A stretch of DNA of 64,000 nucleotides from Pollenia angustigena (taxonomy: Eukaryota > Arthropoda > Insecta > Diptera > Polleniidae), in NCBI GenBank assembly GCA_930367215.1, contig OV884057.1, forward strand, positions 105,921,284 through 105,985,283, read 5' to 3'. The notes under the pieces are model-generated. The model searched no databases and was not told the origin of the DNA. It saw only the letters and a list, made by a program, of their open reading frames with translations. Of the stretch, positions 32,297-44,020 are shown piece after piece. The first letter of the stretch is position 1; each line of letters opens with the position of its first letter. The position numbers and the translations under genes were made by a program.

Positions 32297-33486
32297 TGCC
32301 CCTATTGCGGTTCTCCACTCAACTCAGTTTGGTCGTGTTGGAGTCAACCCAACTTATGCACAACCAAACTCATTTTAAGTATTGTGATACTCAACTGTTT
32401 TTGGTTGAGTTTGCTTTAAAGTTGCCAACTTAAAATATCGATTTGCCAACTTTAAATATAACGTTTGACAAGTGAAAATTTTATAAAATTAAATAATTTT
32501 TTAAACTAAAAGTATTTCTAATGTGTTGAATAAAAAGTATTTATAATTGATATTAGTGTCAACTTATTTATGTTGATGAAAAAGAAAACTCTTGTATGAA
32601 TGCTCTACATACAAGAAGACAAATTCGTGATTAGTCCAACCCTCTTGAACTTTCCAGTGCCAAGTAAGCATTCCTAATAAGTAATGAAACTTTCTTGTGC
32701 CGGATGAGTTTCTCTTCTGGTTGGGGTAGCTGTTGCCGAATCTTCTGGCTGTATTATTGGTTAAACTGACTCAGTAAAATTGTCACTTGATGGTGGAATG
32801 TTTTCAACACCAAATACTTGGACTTGCAATACAAGAGCTGCGAAACAGTATGCTTAAGGCTATTTAATAAAACTTCTTGTGATAGCCCTCCCCCGTCGCT
32901 TGAGTGTTTCTTTTATTTTTGGCAAGTTTTTTCTTTATACTTGCCTTGTAGTGTATCCAAACCTGTGCCAAGAATATTATAATTAGATTAAGATGATTAT
33001 AAGTGTTTAAAAGAAGTTTTTGTCGTGGTCCCAAACTATTTAACTCCACTATAAACTCTTCCCATAACTGCTTACATGAATTTTTCATCATACCAAACTG
33101 GTGTTTTCCGCGAACAATTTCTAAGTTTCTCTTGACGAGACGCTCAAATTGAGCTTTTGTTTTTATTTTCAAACTAATAAAAGTTTTTAAAAAAAACCGA
33201 AATAGTTATTACAAAAATTTATACATACGATTTCTTCATTTTGTTTTCGATTTTCGCAGAAATTAAATAAAATAAACTTTAACTGCCAATAACACAACTA
33301 CTTTTTAGCAGTTGTGTGTATTTAAAATTTTTGTCGACCAAACTTTTACAAAGTTGAAAACGGCAATACCACGAAACAAACAGATACACAGCTGAATAGC
33401 CAACTGCCAGTTTAGTTGAGAATGGCAATGTGAATTTATCAAAGACAACCAAACTGTTACAAAAGTGGAGAACCGCAATAGGGGCA
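32297..33486 (-). mobile_element. PIF/Harbinger-like element with MSL-domain gene only
   Basis: 1190 bp. Ends are TGCCCCTATTGCGGTTCTCC and its inverse, with TTA at 32294-32296 and 33487-33489. It encodes the Myb/SANT-like accessory protein but no DDE transposase. It is inserted just downstream of a splice-donor-like GTAAAA in a hAT relic. Confidence 0.85.
32864..33172 (-). CDS. Myb/SANT-like DNA-binding protein of PIF/Harbinger element
   Basis: PIF/Harbinger elements encode two proteins. The second has a Myb/SANT-like domain that binds element DNA and helps the transposase into the nucleus. This 102-residue frame shows the pattern of that domain: F..LV.....I..GKHQF near residues 9-27, LWEEFIVELNSLGP (about 36-49) and QVWIHYKASIKKKLAKNKRN (about 71-90), ending in ATGEG where relatives usually have TGGG. 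The start follows an intron-like AT-rich stretch, so an upstream exon may exist. The frame is open, yet no transposase accompanies it in the 1190-bp element, so it is probably a leftover of an internally deleted copy. Confidence 0.65.
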   Translation of the reverse strand: MKIKTKAQFERLVKRNLEIVRGKHQFGMMKNSCKQLWEEFIVELNSLGPRQKLLLNTYNHLNLIIIFLAQVWIHYKASIKKKLAKNKRNTQATGEGYHKKFY

Positions 33487-33502
33487 TTAGTTTTACCAAA
33501 AG

Positions 33503-36191
33503 AATATTTTCAAGTGTTTCCGAACTAAGACGATTTCTGGACTCGCTTAGAATGACTCTTAAAGATGAGAAAGCTCGTTCTATTGTAACCTTTAAAATAT
33601 AAAATATATTAGAGTAATAAAATTAGAAAGGAAAAGATACATACATACATCATGAACATGTGCATATGCTAATTTGATACACAGAGGGAAAAATCCGGTA
33701 TAAAAATACCAAAATTGACACCATCCGTTGTCAAAAGTGAGCCAACTACGTTTGTGTTCAATTTGATAACGGATGGTATCAATGTTTTTTAACCACCTCG
33801 TTGTCAGTTTGTCACCATTTGTTCTCAATATGACATCAAATTGGTTATATATTATCACCATAATGGTACCATACCGACAACATGCTGTTGTCATTTTTGA
33901 CAACACACCGTTAATATATTGACAACATTCGGTTGTCCTTTCGATAACACATTGTTCTGATTGTAGTATGTACTTAATAACCCATTCTGAACCCAAGTAA
34001 AAAAATGGAATAATGTAAATTTATTAATTTATTTCACATTAAATAATATACTTATAAAAAAATACATAAAAAATTCACACTTTTACAGCCAGGCCCACGA
34101 TGTCACACGTTAACGTTCGCATAGAAAATTAAATTGAAAACAAAAACAAATTTTAGAAATTTTTTTTATTTTATTTATTAAATTTTTATTTATTAATTTA
34201 ATCACAGCACTGAAACTTTTCACTTTTTACTTTCGAATACCAAAGATGATTGTGGGATAACTTGTATACGCTGTTAATAATGACAACAGGGCGATACCTA
34301 TTTGACAACAGGGTGTTATCAATTTGACAACAATGGTACGTTTTTTATCTAACGGCCCAATTTGACAACATTTTGTTTAAAATTTAACAACAAATGTTGT
34401 CGAAATATTGACAACAGTTTGTTATCAATTTATTACCACTGGTTGACAGTTTTTTAACGTTTTTTTTTCGCTCTGTGTACATATGCATGTACAAGCCATT
34501 AATTACGTTAAGCAAAATTTTATATTATTTTCACCAAGCTCAGTTATAATTAACTATCAGTTATAATTTACTATCAGTTATAATTAACTATCAGTTATAA
34601 CTGTCAAAAACATATTGTTAACTGGAAGTTAAAATAAAATGAACTGGGTGAAATTGGTCGTAAAATTATGTTTTTATCTTTTCAATTGGCACTTTAAATG
34701 CAAAAACCAATAAATTCTGATTTTTTTTTACAAACACAAAAAATTAAGAGAACTATGAGTTAATCTTATGAATCTTCTTTGAATTTGCTACCGTATATAA
34801 TGTATGTATGGATATATATAATGATTTATAAATAAGTTAATTTTCTTAAAATTTACCTGTGTTGGGGGAACACCAAAAATAATATTAGAAATTATATAAA
34901 GCTCCTCATCTACTGCTTTTCTATCCCTCCAATAACTAAGAACACAAGTATCACTTCTTAAAAATGGTAATTTTAGCCTTTCAATTCGTTGATCAAAATA
35001 CAGACATGAAATGAGTATATCATTTTTATTTAGTGTAATCGACCGTTTTTCGAAATGCGTTAGAGTTAAGTCCCCTAGTATCTTTGTAAAGCTATTTTCA
35101 GTAGATTTTACGACAACTTGCTTTATTAATAATTTGCATTTAAGCCAATTCGCATAAAAATCGCTGTAATTTAAAGTCTCCTCTTAAAATTTGGTCAAAA
35201 TATCATTAATTGAGCTAAAAACTAATAAAAATTCGTCAACCTTCTTCTAAAATTGGTCGTTAGCTTCGAAATAATCATCTTCTGTAGAATAGGCAGGCAT
35301 ATCTGGGTGCCCAATAAATGATTTTGCCGTTTTTAAATCGTTCATCATTTTAAAAGTAGATCCCCAACGGGTTGGACAACCGATTTGTGGTACACGTACA
35401 TGATTTCAATCAAATAAATGTCGAAATCCATTCGTCGGTTTTCTTAAAAACTTTGTAAAATTTCTACACTGTATAATGAATCACTATTATTCAAAAAGTC
35501 ATCTTAATATTTAAAAAGGCATTGGGACAATAATGGCGTTGTTTTCAACATGTTCGCTCCATTGTCAGAAGTCACTGCAATTACCTGTTGCAAGTTTAAA
35601 TTATATTTATTTAAAGTTTTGATTATTTCTGTTGCCAAATTTTTGGACTTAGTTGCCAGCTCCTTTTAACTCGATCATTCCAATTACTCTAGAAATAATA
35701 TTACCATTATTGCAGTATTGTAAACTGATTCCGAAAATGCTCCTTTCTAATCGAGTCGCACTATCAATTTTAATGGAAAATAATTTATTTGATAGTTCAC
35801 TTTGAATTAAACCACGAAGTTTAGTCACAACTTCACATAAAATTTTTTTGGCATTGTCCGAATTTAAAGAAAACATTTGCCCGCTGTTTGTTTTTAATGC
35901 ACTACATATAGGTTTAAAAATATTTTGCATGTTATTGCTGTTTAAAATATCAAACGCTAATCCATTTTCAGTGACCAATCCTATATACGATTTAATTATC
36001 TCATGTCGATTAACTGAAACATATGCTTTTACATTTTTAGACTTTTTTATGGATTTTTTAAGATCTTTTTCTATTTTATGCATTTTAAGTAAATGCGATT
36101 TTAAATTATAACTTCTACTATTATTTAATGTTTTTTTTGCATATTTTGCATAAAACTTTGTCCTCAATATCACACACTTCAAAGTAATCAT
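33503..36191 (-). pseudogene. hAT transposase relic with an intron
   Basis: Cut-and-paste transposase of the hAT superfamily, decayed. Exon 1 (36191 to 34857) starts with a BED-type zinc-finger-like region (residues 15-40) and an open stretch of 180 codons to 35649. It continues through stops with CPTRWGSTFKMMNDL (about 35380-35340), a strong hAT signature. It ends IIFGVPPTQ at 34857, followed by GTAAAT. Exon 2 (33589 to about 33503) begins after an AG and reads VTIERAFSSLRVILSE then RNRLSSETLENIL, the conserved hATC dimerisation motif. Junction phase is zero. Frame breaks between 35650 and 35180 show loss of function. The intron holds a TA-flanked MITE and the 3' end is cut by the TTA element. 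The element's own TIRs were not found. Confidence 0.75.
33680..34477. mobile_element. Tc1/mariner-like MITE in the hAT intron
   Basis: Ends are CACAGAGGGAAAAA and CACAGAGCGAAAAA (inverted), with TA on both sides (33678-33679, 34478-34479). Many copies of TTGACAACA and TGTTGTCA fill the subterminal regions on both sides. Confidence 0.7.
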
Positions 36192-39100
36192 ATATTTGTT
36201 TATTGTTAATTACTTGTAAAAAATATAAAAATATAAAATATAAAACGTTAAAAATCAAAATAAACAACTGTCGTTTTGTCAGATTGTGCGACCTTATTTA
36301 TACACTCGTGAAAAATTTTTTTCCGAAACAACAACAAAAAAAAAAATAGATCATAAATTTGCATACATTTGTTGCTGTGATTCCGCAAGGTGTTGTTGCA
36401 TTTGTTTGTCATATGTATATGCAACAACAAATGAAAAGGTCACAAGTGTATAAAATAAGCAAAAAAAAAGTTCATAAAAAAGGATCGCTACTTGTATAAA
36501 AATCTGTGTTTCGTTAATGTTGGCGTCATAATTATTCATACTTTTTTTTCTATTCCTGTGGTAAAAAAAAACAAGTGAAAAAATAAATAACCCTTTATTT
36601 TCCGCTAAAAAACAACAAAGCAAAGATCATAAATTTGCATACGTTTGTGTATATGAAATCACTGGTGTTGTAGCCTTTGCTTGTCATTTGTATATGCAAC
36701 AACAAATGAAAAGGAAACAAGTGTAAAAAATAAGCAAAAAAAGTTCATAAAAAAGGATCGCTACTTGCATGAAAATCTGTGTTTCGTTAATATTGGCGTC
36801 ATAATTATTGCTCAATTACCAAATGTCTACGCAAGTGCATATATGTATATAAAAAAACGATACTCTGAAAAACATTTCTTTTCCAAATTACATACTTATA
36901 AAAAACAAGAAAAATCATAAAAATCTTCTTTTTTAAATCAACTTGTATAACGCAATACACAATATAAATTTTCGAAGTTTTCTTTGTCGCTAACAATTAC
37001 TTATATGTTTGTATATACATATAGACATATGTACATGCATAGTCTTTACAACTGATCACTACTTCAAATGTTCTTTTCTCTAACAGACCATATAAGCAGC
37101 ATCCTACCTACATTTACACTACTTCCTATTTTTTGACCTTCTATTACAATATCGCGATTGGTTGTTCTATTTTGAATTCATCCAATATCATCAACAATTA
37201 AATGCATAGGTCATAAAACTATGATCTACACTAGAGGTCTGCTTTGAATAATTCACTTGTTTGCCTTTATTCAAAGTGCACAACATTTACTCAAATATTT
37301 AACATTCAAAAATATAAGAAAATAGTAAACCATATACAAAAATAAGAGAGAATGAATTGAATAAAATACTTGTTTACTGTAAATGAATTTGAGAGTCATT
37401 TATAAATAACAAAACAGTGGAATGACCCGTTAGAGAGAGCAAGTTTACAAAAAATATTCGAATAATTTTTGAATTATTGAATGTCCATACATTTATTTGA
37501 ATACATTGACATAATATGTGTGTAAGCTTGTGGCTTCTTTTATTTGTAAGAGATAAGCTTACACATACATACGTAATGTGTAGGTACAGACATTTTACAT
37601 TCAAATTATACTTGAATATTTCACTCATTTGACTTGAGTTGCCTGAATTGAATGAGTTTTTATTCGTTTTGTATTTGGTTAATCTTTCATTTGTTTGTTT
37701 ATTATTGGGTGCTCGACACATTGTAGTTAAAAAACAAATGAGTGTGTTGAAACTGGTTTTTATTTATTCTTGCAGACCTCTAATCCACACTACACACCCA
37801 CTCATAAAAATGTTTCCCCTTATAAAAGTTAATTTGACTGTTGTAAATAAATTTCTCAAAACAAAAACGCACTTTTGTACCTTTACTTTATTTTTGAACA
37901 ACTAGTCCAAAAACCCATTTAATTTTGTCTATGACAAATCACTCCCTATATTCTTTTAATGGCTGTTTATAAATATTTTTATAAATACTAACTATGTATG
38001 TATACGTTTTCTTAAAACATTAGTTAATTTTTCAATCCTTTTTATATTTTTGCACTCAAATTATAAAACTCACCTTTCAATCATAATTTATCTTTTTTCA
38101 ATAAATAAAAAAAACATTAAACAATTTTATTTTAATCTACCAACGCATCATACTACAAAGAATTTCTTATTTTTAATCATTCCTCTTTTAAACCTTTTTT
38201 GTATGTACAAACAAAAATATTTTGTTCTTCATATTGTGACTATTATTAGTTTTTTTTCGACTAATAATATGTTTACTATTCACACTGAAATATTTAAATA
38301 TTTCTTGTGTAATAGTCGCATATTTTGTGTCGCATATTTTGGCAGTCGATGATCAACAAGACGGCATATTTTGTTTTGTTATGTTATTTATATTCGTACA
38401 TTTTGCATATACTTCGGCAGTTTGTAATGTGTGGCAGTAATATATTGATATTGAAGACATACAACATTTATATTTATGGTGACTAAAAATATTTGAATAT
38501 TTCTATAGAAAATATATTTGTACGAGGAAAATATTAATATTTTGCGCATTGTAATATTAAAAAGTTGCTACTGGTTAAATATTTTTGAGTTTAACTTTCT
38601 GTTAGTTTGTGTTTAAAATAATGCATATTTATATATTTATTAGTTTTTTTAAACCCTGATTAAAACATTATATAAAACCATATATTATGGTTAATAAACT
38701 TTGAATTTTATGTTGTAAGTGCATAACGTGAAAATATGTATATGGTATGAATCTCTCTCAGCTAAAGTATAATCATAAGACAAACTAATTGAATGTATTT
38801 AAGAATTGTGTGTATTTTATTTCGAATCAATTCATGTTGAATATATTGTTGTTGTTGTTGGATTATATAATGTATCTTATATTTGGTTTTTTATTTAAAT
38901 CTGATATTAATTCTCTCTGTTTCTACGTTATCAGATCAAAAATAGGTAACTGCTTTATGCTACCAGATTAAAAATAAGGTATCTTGATGTAAAGTGGTAT
39001 GTTTTCAATTAAATAAAATGATGAATCACTCATTCGATGTCGGTTATTATTGTTTAAATCGTACTTACATCCAACTATAAGCTCAATTCTTATTCAAAGT

Positions 39101-39516
39101 TATTCAATTATGAATCCTCTATCAATTCTGTTATTATCTATATGTCTTAATAAATATGAATTAGTCAACAGAATTAAACGGATAACATCTCTATCATTAC
39201 CTTAGGTGATTATAACCAGTTTAATTAAAATCACAATATCAACATTTGTAAAAATAATATTTCTGATTATGATGATGTAAAAGTATCTTGACTAAAAAAA
39301 AAACATATATAAACCTGATTTTGATAATAATGATTATGATTTGTTGGTTTCAACGAAAAAATAAAAACAAAATATATTTAAACCCAATTTTAATGATTAT
39401 GATAATATAATTGTTGGTTTTAATGAGAAAAGAATATAACTAATCTCAATTATGATGATTATGATAATGAGAATAATGATAATGAAAAGGTTGAAATAAC
39501 TAATATGAAAATTTTC

Positions 39517-41430
39517 GAAAAAATATAAATATTTTTAAATTGTCCATGCTCTTTTTTATTCAGGTCTACAAGTGTAGTCAGAAAGCAGCAAACATCGAAC
39601 TTATTATGGCTGAGTTTGTCACTGATTATAGCATAGGATTTTACTCCGCCAATTATCCATGCAACGCAAGTAAAAATGGTAACTTGACGGTAGCTGAAGT
39701 GAGCGCTCTGTATCTCGTTTTGGCAAATTAATCTGTAGCTCTCAGCGAAATCAATTTGCAGGACTAAATCTTCTGCTTTTATATGTTTTTTTTTTTTTTG
39801 TCAGGAAATAATTTTGCTGGAAACGTTTTACGAAAAAATGGCGTTTAAAAAATGGCAATTGTGTATCAAATTCGTATAATAGATCAGATAAACAACCTTC
39901 AGTTTCTGTCAATGCAAAACGGTTGTCCACTTTGCGCCAGTGTTTCCATTTAATGATTTTATCCATTGATGTTAAATATTTAAGGGGAACTAAATCATTT
40001 TCTACATTTATTATACACTTTCTGCAATTACTTGTCATACATTTTTCACTCTCAATATTGCAACAGATGGATTTCAGGAATATTTCAAAATTGGATGAAA
40101 ATGATTTTGTAACCACAGCACTGCTTTCCAAAATAAATGCAAAATTGGCATGGTACTTACACACGCACATATTTTGTGGTATCTTGCTTGAAAGTTGCAC
40201 GTTTTTTGGTCGTAAATCATAAAATATCGACTTACTAACTAAGTTATTATTTCTCTCTTTTTTATATAATTCGTATGACTCAGAAACAGTCAGCAACATA
40301 AAACGCTTGGGTACTATTTTCCCATCAATGATTATAGTATCCTTTCGACCTGCAGCTTGGATACTAATATCATCACTCAAATAAAACTCCTTAACAAACT
40401 GTTTCTTTTCATCTGTTGCCGATTTTGCCTCCTGTGCCAAAGATGATATTCTGTGCGTGCCATACTTTTCATAAAGTATGTCAACAACATGTGCCTTTTT
40501 TTGTGGATCGACTGGCAAAGCTTTTTGGGCTTTAGTCAACGCTTTTCCTAACGTTTGTTTGCATCTATAAGGCTGATTGGCTAACGAATTTTTATTGGTT
40601 TCAACTTCATTTTTCTTTTTCAAACGAAAATTTGCTTGCCTTTTACGGTTTTGTTCTTTTTCGTTTGCTTTGGTATTTTGGCTTGATTCCAAAAGCTTTT
40701 TCCTGTATCTGGCTGCTCTTTCCCTAGCTTTTTCACGGCTTATCTCAATTCTTCGCGGATCCAATTTTAATTTGTCCCTGTAGCGCTTTGAGTAGTTTTT
40801 ACTTTCCAACGAAGATTCCATCTGCAGAAACCAAAATGTTATGTAAATTTAAAACAATATAACACCATGCAAATAATTTACTCACAATCTGGCGTTACGT
40901 TACAAACTTTTGAATATTTATATTTAATTAAATATTTGTTTAATAAGCGAGTTTTTAATTGTTGACACTTTAGTTTATAAATCTCTTTTTAAATGCAAAA
41001 TTTCACGCACTTCCAATCATCATCGTAGAGATAATGAAAACAAATGCTATTTTATATGGCGTTACGTTACATTGGAATATCATTTAAAGAAAAACAAAAT
41101 TTTACCGTTAATAGATACCAAAATGAATTTTTGTATTTGTTTTATGATTAAATGCTGTTTTAGCAAGAGTTTTGCAATAAAAGTCTTATTACACATTTGC
41201 TCTTAGGAATATTAATTATAAAGAGAAAATGCCCTTGAAGTTAAGCAAAACTTATCAAAACGAGAACGTCAAATTTGTAGCTCAGTATTTCGCCATCCCA
41301 ACTAAAGAAAGCTTCAAACTCTTAAATTTAATTAATTTTAGATCTTTCTCTTTAATAATACTGTAGAAAAAAATCTGTTAGTTAGCTTTTAATTTTTCGG
41401 TCAAGGTGGACTTTTTTCTGGAAATGCCCA
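39517..41430 (-). mobile_element. Second copy of the unclassified TGGGCATTTCCA transposon, 3'-deleted
   Basis: It retains the 5' TIR (TGGAAATGCCCA at 41419-41430), TATA after it, and two TGGCGTTACGTTAC motifs (40890-40903, 41057-41070; inverse of GTAACGTAACGCCA). The 3' third of the gene, the four downstream motifs and the 3' TIR are lost in the arm deletion. Confidence 0.8.
39520..40821 (-). pseudogene. Transposase-like protein, truncated copy
   Basis: Mirror of the gene at 25089-26697. The first frame (40821 to 39751) has 356 residues, 16 more than the left copy, because it keeps a 48-base segment (RHFFVKRFQQNYFLTK region). Few substitutions separate the copies (e.g. R for C in NFRLKKK, E for D in YKKE, F for L in YEFDTQ). 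A frame change in the A/T run near 39790 separates it from the DFAENY part, which continues to about 39520 and stops at the deletion, before the second candidate aspartate motif is complete. Confidence 0.7.
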
Positions 41431-41621
41431 TATACAATGAATAAAATTATGTGAGAACTGAATAGAATTTATAAGATTTGTTAAAATTAAAATAATAATC
41501 AAAATTTTTAATATTTTTAATTAGGCTTAAGTTCATTAAATTTAATTTTCATTAAATTATTTTTATGAAGAAAGGAATTTTACAACATGAAAATTAATTA
41601 AAATTTACTGATAATTTTTCA

Positions 41622-41900
41622 TTCTAGAACCCGATCATCCCGGGGCATTGCTGTGATATTAGGTATTATACTTTCGATACTTCTTATAAATACTCCCAGT
41701 TTATCTTTTTCTCCAGTAAAAGGATGCACCATTCTTAGGTTCTGCATGATAAAGTTTCTCTGTTGTTCTACGTTGACGTTATTATGCATGTTGTTGTTGT
41801 TATTCATATTGTTTTCGTTATTTATGTTTAAATTCTCGAGATCGTTGATAATCTCATCCATTAACAAAATCGTAAAATTTTCAAATAAAAATTGTATCAC
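41622..41900 (-). pseudogene. Gypsy-type gag N-terminal fragment
   Basis: On the minus strand: an asparagine-rich start (NINNENNMNNNNNMHNN) then MVHPFTGEKDKLGVFIRSIE and IPRDDRV-like sequence, as in gag of the 17.6/297 group. The frame is cut at about 41625 where the palindrome arm begins, and the rest of the element is not found nearby. The primer site at 42175-42192 lies upstream in the right orientation, so this is the 5' end of a truncated Gypsy element. Confidence 0.65.
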
Positions 41901-42174
41901 TTATGTAAGTTTTCTTTTAACACAACCAGTTTTTTTTTTTTTTTTGTTTTTATTTAATACTGTTTTTCCTTTCTTTTAATATATTTTCATTTATTATTAA
42001 TATAATTTTCTTTTAATTTCCACATGGGCTTAACTTTTTATTAAATATTTAAAACTATTATTTTTTTGTTCTTGAATTAATTAACTATTACACTATGTGA
42101 TTTATTTTTATAATTTACTTTATTACTTTTTACTAGTAAACGACGGGTAAGTTCGTTCAAGGATCTTTTCGCAG

Positions 42175-42192
42175 ATCCTACCGACTGCGCCA
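42175..42192 (-). other. Primer binding site, tRNA-Ser type
   Basis: The minus strand reads TGGCGCAGTCGGTAGGAT, which I recall as the primer site of 17.6/297-like Gypsy elements. LTR sequence should lie at 42193 and above (ending ...AATTTGTCAC on the minus strand), but its other end could not be fixed. Confidence 0.75.
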
Positions 42193-42570
42193 GTGACAAA
42201 TTGACAATTGTTTTAACAAGCGTTTTATTTTGGAGTTGATATTAAAACTGATTTTACTTTATTTCCAAGTTACTTATTCTACTTAATTCTATTACAAATA
42301 TAATCTTATAAATTTTATTACAAACATAAATTTATGAAATATGAATTTTTAATTAAACAATATGATTTTTAATAAACTTTTATTAAACCAAAAAAAAAAA
42401 GACAGAATATGAAACCTTTGCTGTATTTAATTTTATATTGTTGGTTTGTATTCTTTGTGCAGTCTTAAGGAATGTTAATATGAGATTCATGAGATTCGTG
42501 TATGTCACTTGTATGTTTGTATATTAAAGCTTCGGCAAAAAATAAGTACAAAACTTAAAAAAAATAATAG
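42193..42570 (-). other. Probable LTR-derived AT-rich sequence, limits unknown
   Basis: Directly upstream (minus strand) of the primer site. AT-rich with an A run at 42391-42401. No second LTR in the window to define it. Confidence 0.4.
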
Positions 42571-42820
42571 ATATCGCACTTGTTCAACAGTACTGTATTA
42601 ACTCAAAATTTTCAGTAGAAGCAAAACAATTTTTAATTTAATATGAAAGGCATATAAAAAATTATTTTTAAACTAACCATTTCTTTACCAAAAGGCATAC
42701 AAAATAGCTCGCTATTTTTACAGTGGGTAGATATGAATAAACAATACCTGTCGATTATTTCCAAAAAGTGAAAAACTAAAAATTTTGAGTTATTACAGTA
42801 TTGTTGAATAGGTGCGATAT
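42571..42820. mobile_element. Small foldback MITE
   Basis: ATATCGCACTTGTTCAACAG at the left matches the inverted right end (ATATCGCACCTATTCAACAA). Homology continues through TACTGTA..AACTCAAAATTTT, about 44 bp. No target duplication found. Confidence 0.7.
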
Positions 42821-43129
42821 GTATTTACTTTTAAAAATTCTGTTAAGTGATATCTTAAAAAATCATACACATACCGCCATTATAGTGCCGCCCACTTTTT
42901 AAACCATAATCAACTCTGAAAATATATTTTTAAGCGATTTTAGTCAAAAGAAAAATTTCCAACCGTTTTGGACAAGAAAATATCACTAACAAAACGTTTT
43001 TACTGTATTTATTTTATAAATAATGCGATATGACGAAAAATCCCTACATTTTGGTGTTTATAAAAAATTTGTCGATTTTCCCTGCGCTTCTATTTAAGTA
43101 TCAAAAATACCTACATGTTGGGATTTTCC

Positions 43130-43735
43130 CCTACTTCTGGCAACACTGGGCCTATGGTATATTACAGGCCGATCTTCAGAAAATTATTTTAGTCCTACAA
43201 AACTGTGGCGTACTAAATTTTATTACGGTAGCGTTACTTCTTACAGTTTTACGCTTACTAGACTCATTTCCGGAAGCTGGCTTTATATGGGGCTTATGTC
43301 AAGAAATTAAACAGTGTGATTTTAAGTCCTTTAAAACGGCGACGTACCAGATCTTTTTGCAATAGCATAAGTTGTTACGGCTTTAGGCATACTTAACTGT
43401 TTTTCGAGAGTATGCTTTATATAGGACCTATGTCAAATTATGGACCGATCTTTAAATCTGACAATATGATTTCTAGTCATATGTAACGAATCTTATATCT
43501 TGTCCTTCTGAACCGATTTTGCTAGAATTCAATCCCAAACTTCTTAAGATAACTGGAATCAATTGACACCAACGTTGTTCTTTATTTGAGTTTTTCGAAG
43601 GTAAGCGTGTTTTCAACAGATGGACATGGCTTAATCAACTAAGAATTACGCAAGGAGCCAAAATATGTACTTTATGGAATCTAAGATGAATAATAAAAAA
43701 GTTTCACACGGAATGTGGAGGATCTAAAAAGACCA
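43130..43735 (-). repeat. TATACCCTCCACCA interspersed repeat, reversed, diverged
   Basis: The minus strand shows CATTCCGTGTGAAAC (near 43715), TGTCCATCTGTTGAAAACAC, TTGGGATTGAATTCTAGCAA and then decayed ~150-bp units (TATAAAGC, GATCGGTCC). The 5' TATACCC end is missing. Confidence 0.65.
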
Positions 43736-43772
43736 ACAATTGGTGTATTGCAACAATAGTGTGATCCTACCT
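43736..43772. mobile_element. Solo end of an AGCTNNGATC-family MITE
   Basis: The reverse strand from 43772 reads AGGTAGGATCACACTATTGT, then TGCAATACACCAAT, matching the end of the MITE at 11550-12370 (AGCTGGGATCACACGATTGC, then CAATGCACCAAT). TAA follows at 43773-43775. The other end is absent. Confidence 0.6.
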
Positions 43773-43775
43773 TAA

Positions 43776-44011
43776 AACAAAATTGCACTATGTATGTCCC
43801 TTTTAAAAACTTGTCTGCAAATAGTGTGATATCATATGATCGGACAGAATAAGGCCCCTGCGCTAATCGAATGAGCCGAGCCGCATTAGTTTTTCTAAGC
43901 CGTCGGCGTTTTATCGGGCTAACATCCGAAATGAACCTGCGGCTAGCAATTTGTGCAACAAATCACTTGCGGCGTCAAATAAGATCGGCTAAGGACTCTG
44001 CTGTTTGGTAA
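43776..44011. other. Intergenic, no gene recognised
   Basis: Includes a GC-richer patch (CGAATGAGCCGAGCCGC, AAGCCGTCGGCG, 43867-43913) with no identifiable origin. Confidence 0.35.
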
Positions 44012-44020
44012 AGGCCGTTA

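Larger units (their letters stand above)
36345..41624 (-). repeat. Right arm of the giant inverted repeat
   Basis: Reverse complement of 24296-30990, shorter because about 1.48 kb is missing (left-arm positions ~26347-27830, joined here at 39516/39517). Elsewhere identity is very high. Minus-strand and plus-strand frames mirror those of the left arm almost residue for residue. The arm ends exactly where the foldback repeat ends (CATTCT, 41620-41625). Confidence 0.9.

Noticed and set aside
43030..43365. 111-codon open frame
   Set aside because: Overlaps a decayed reversed interspersed repeat; the sequence matches the repeat's non-coding units.
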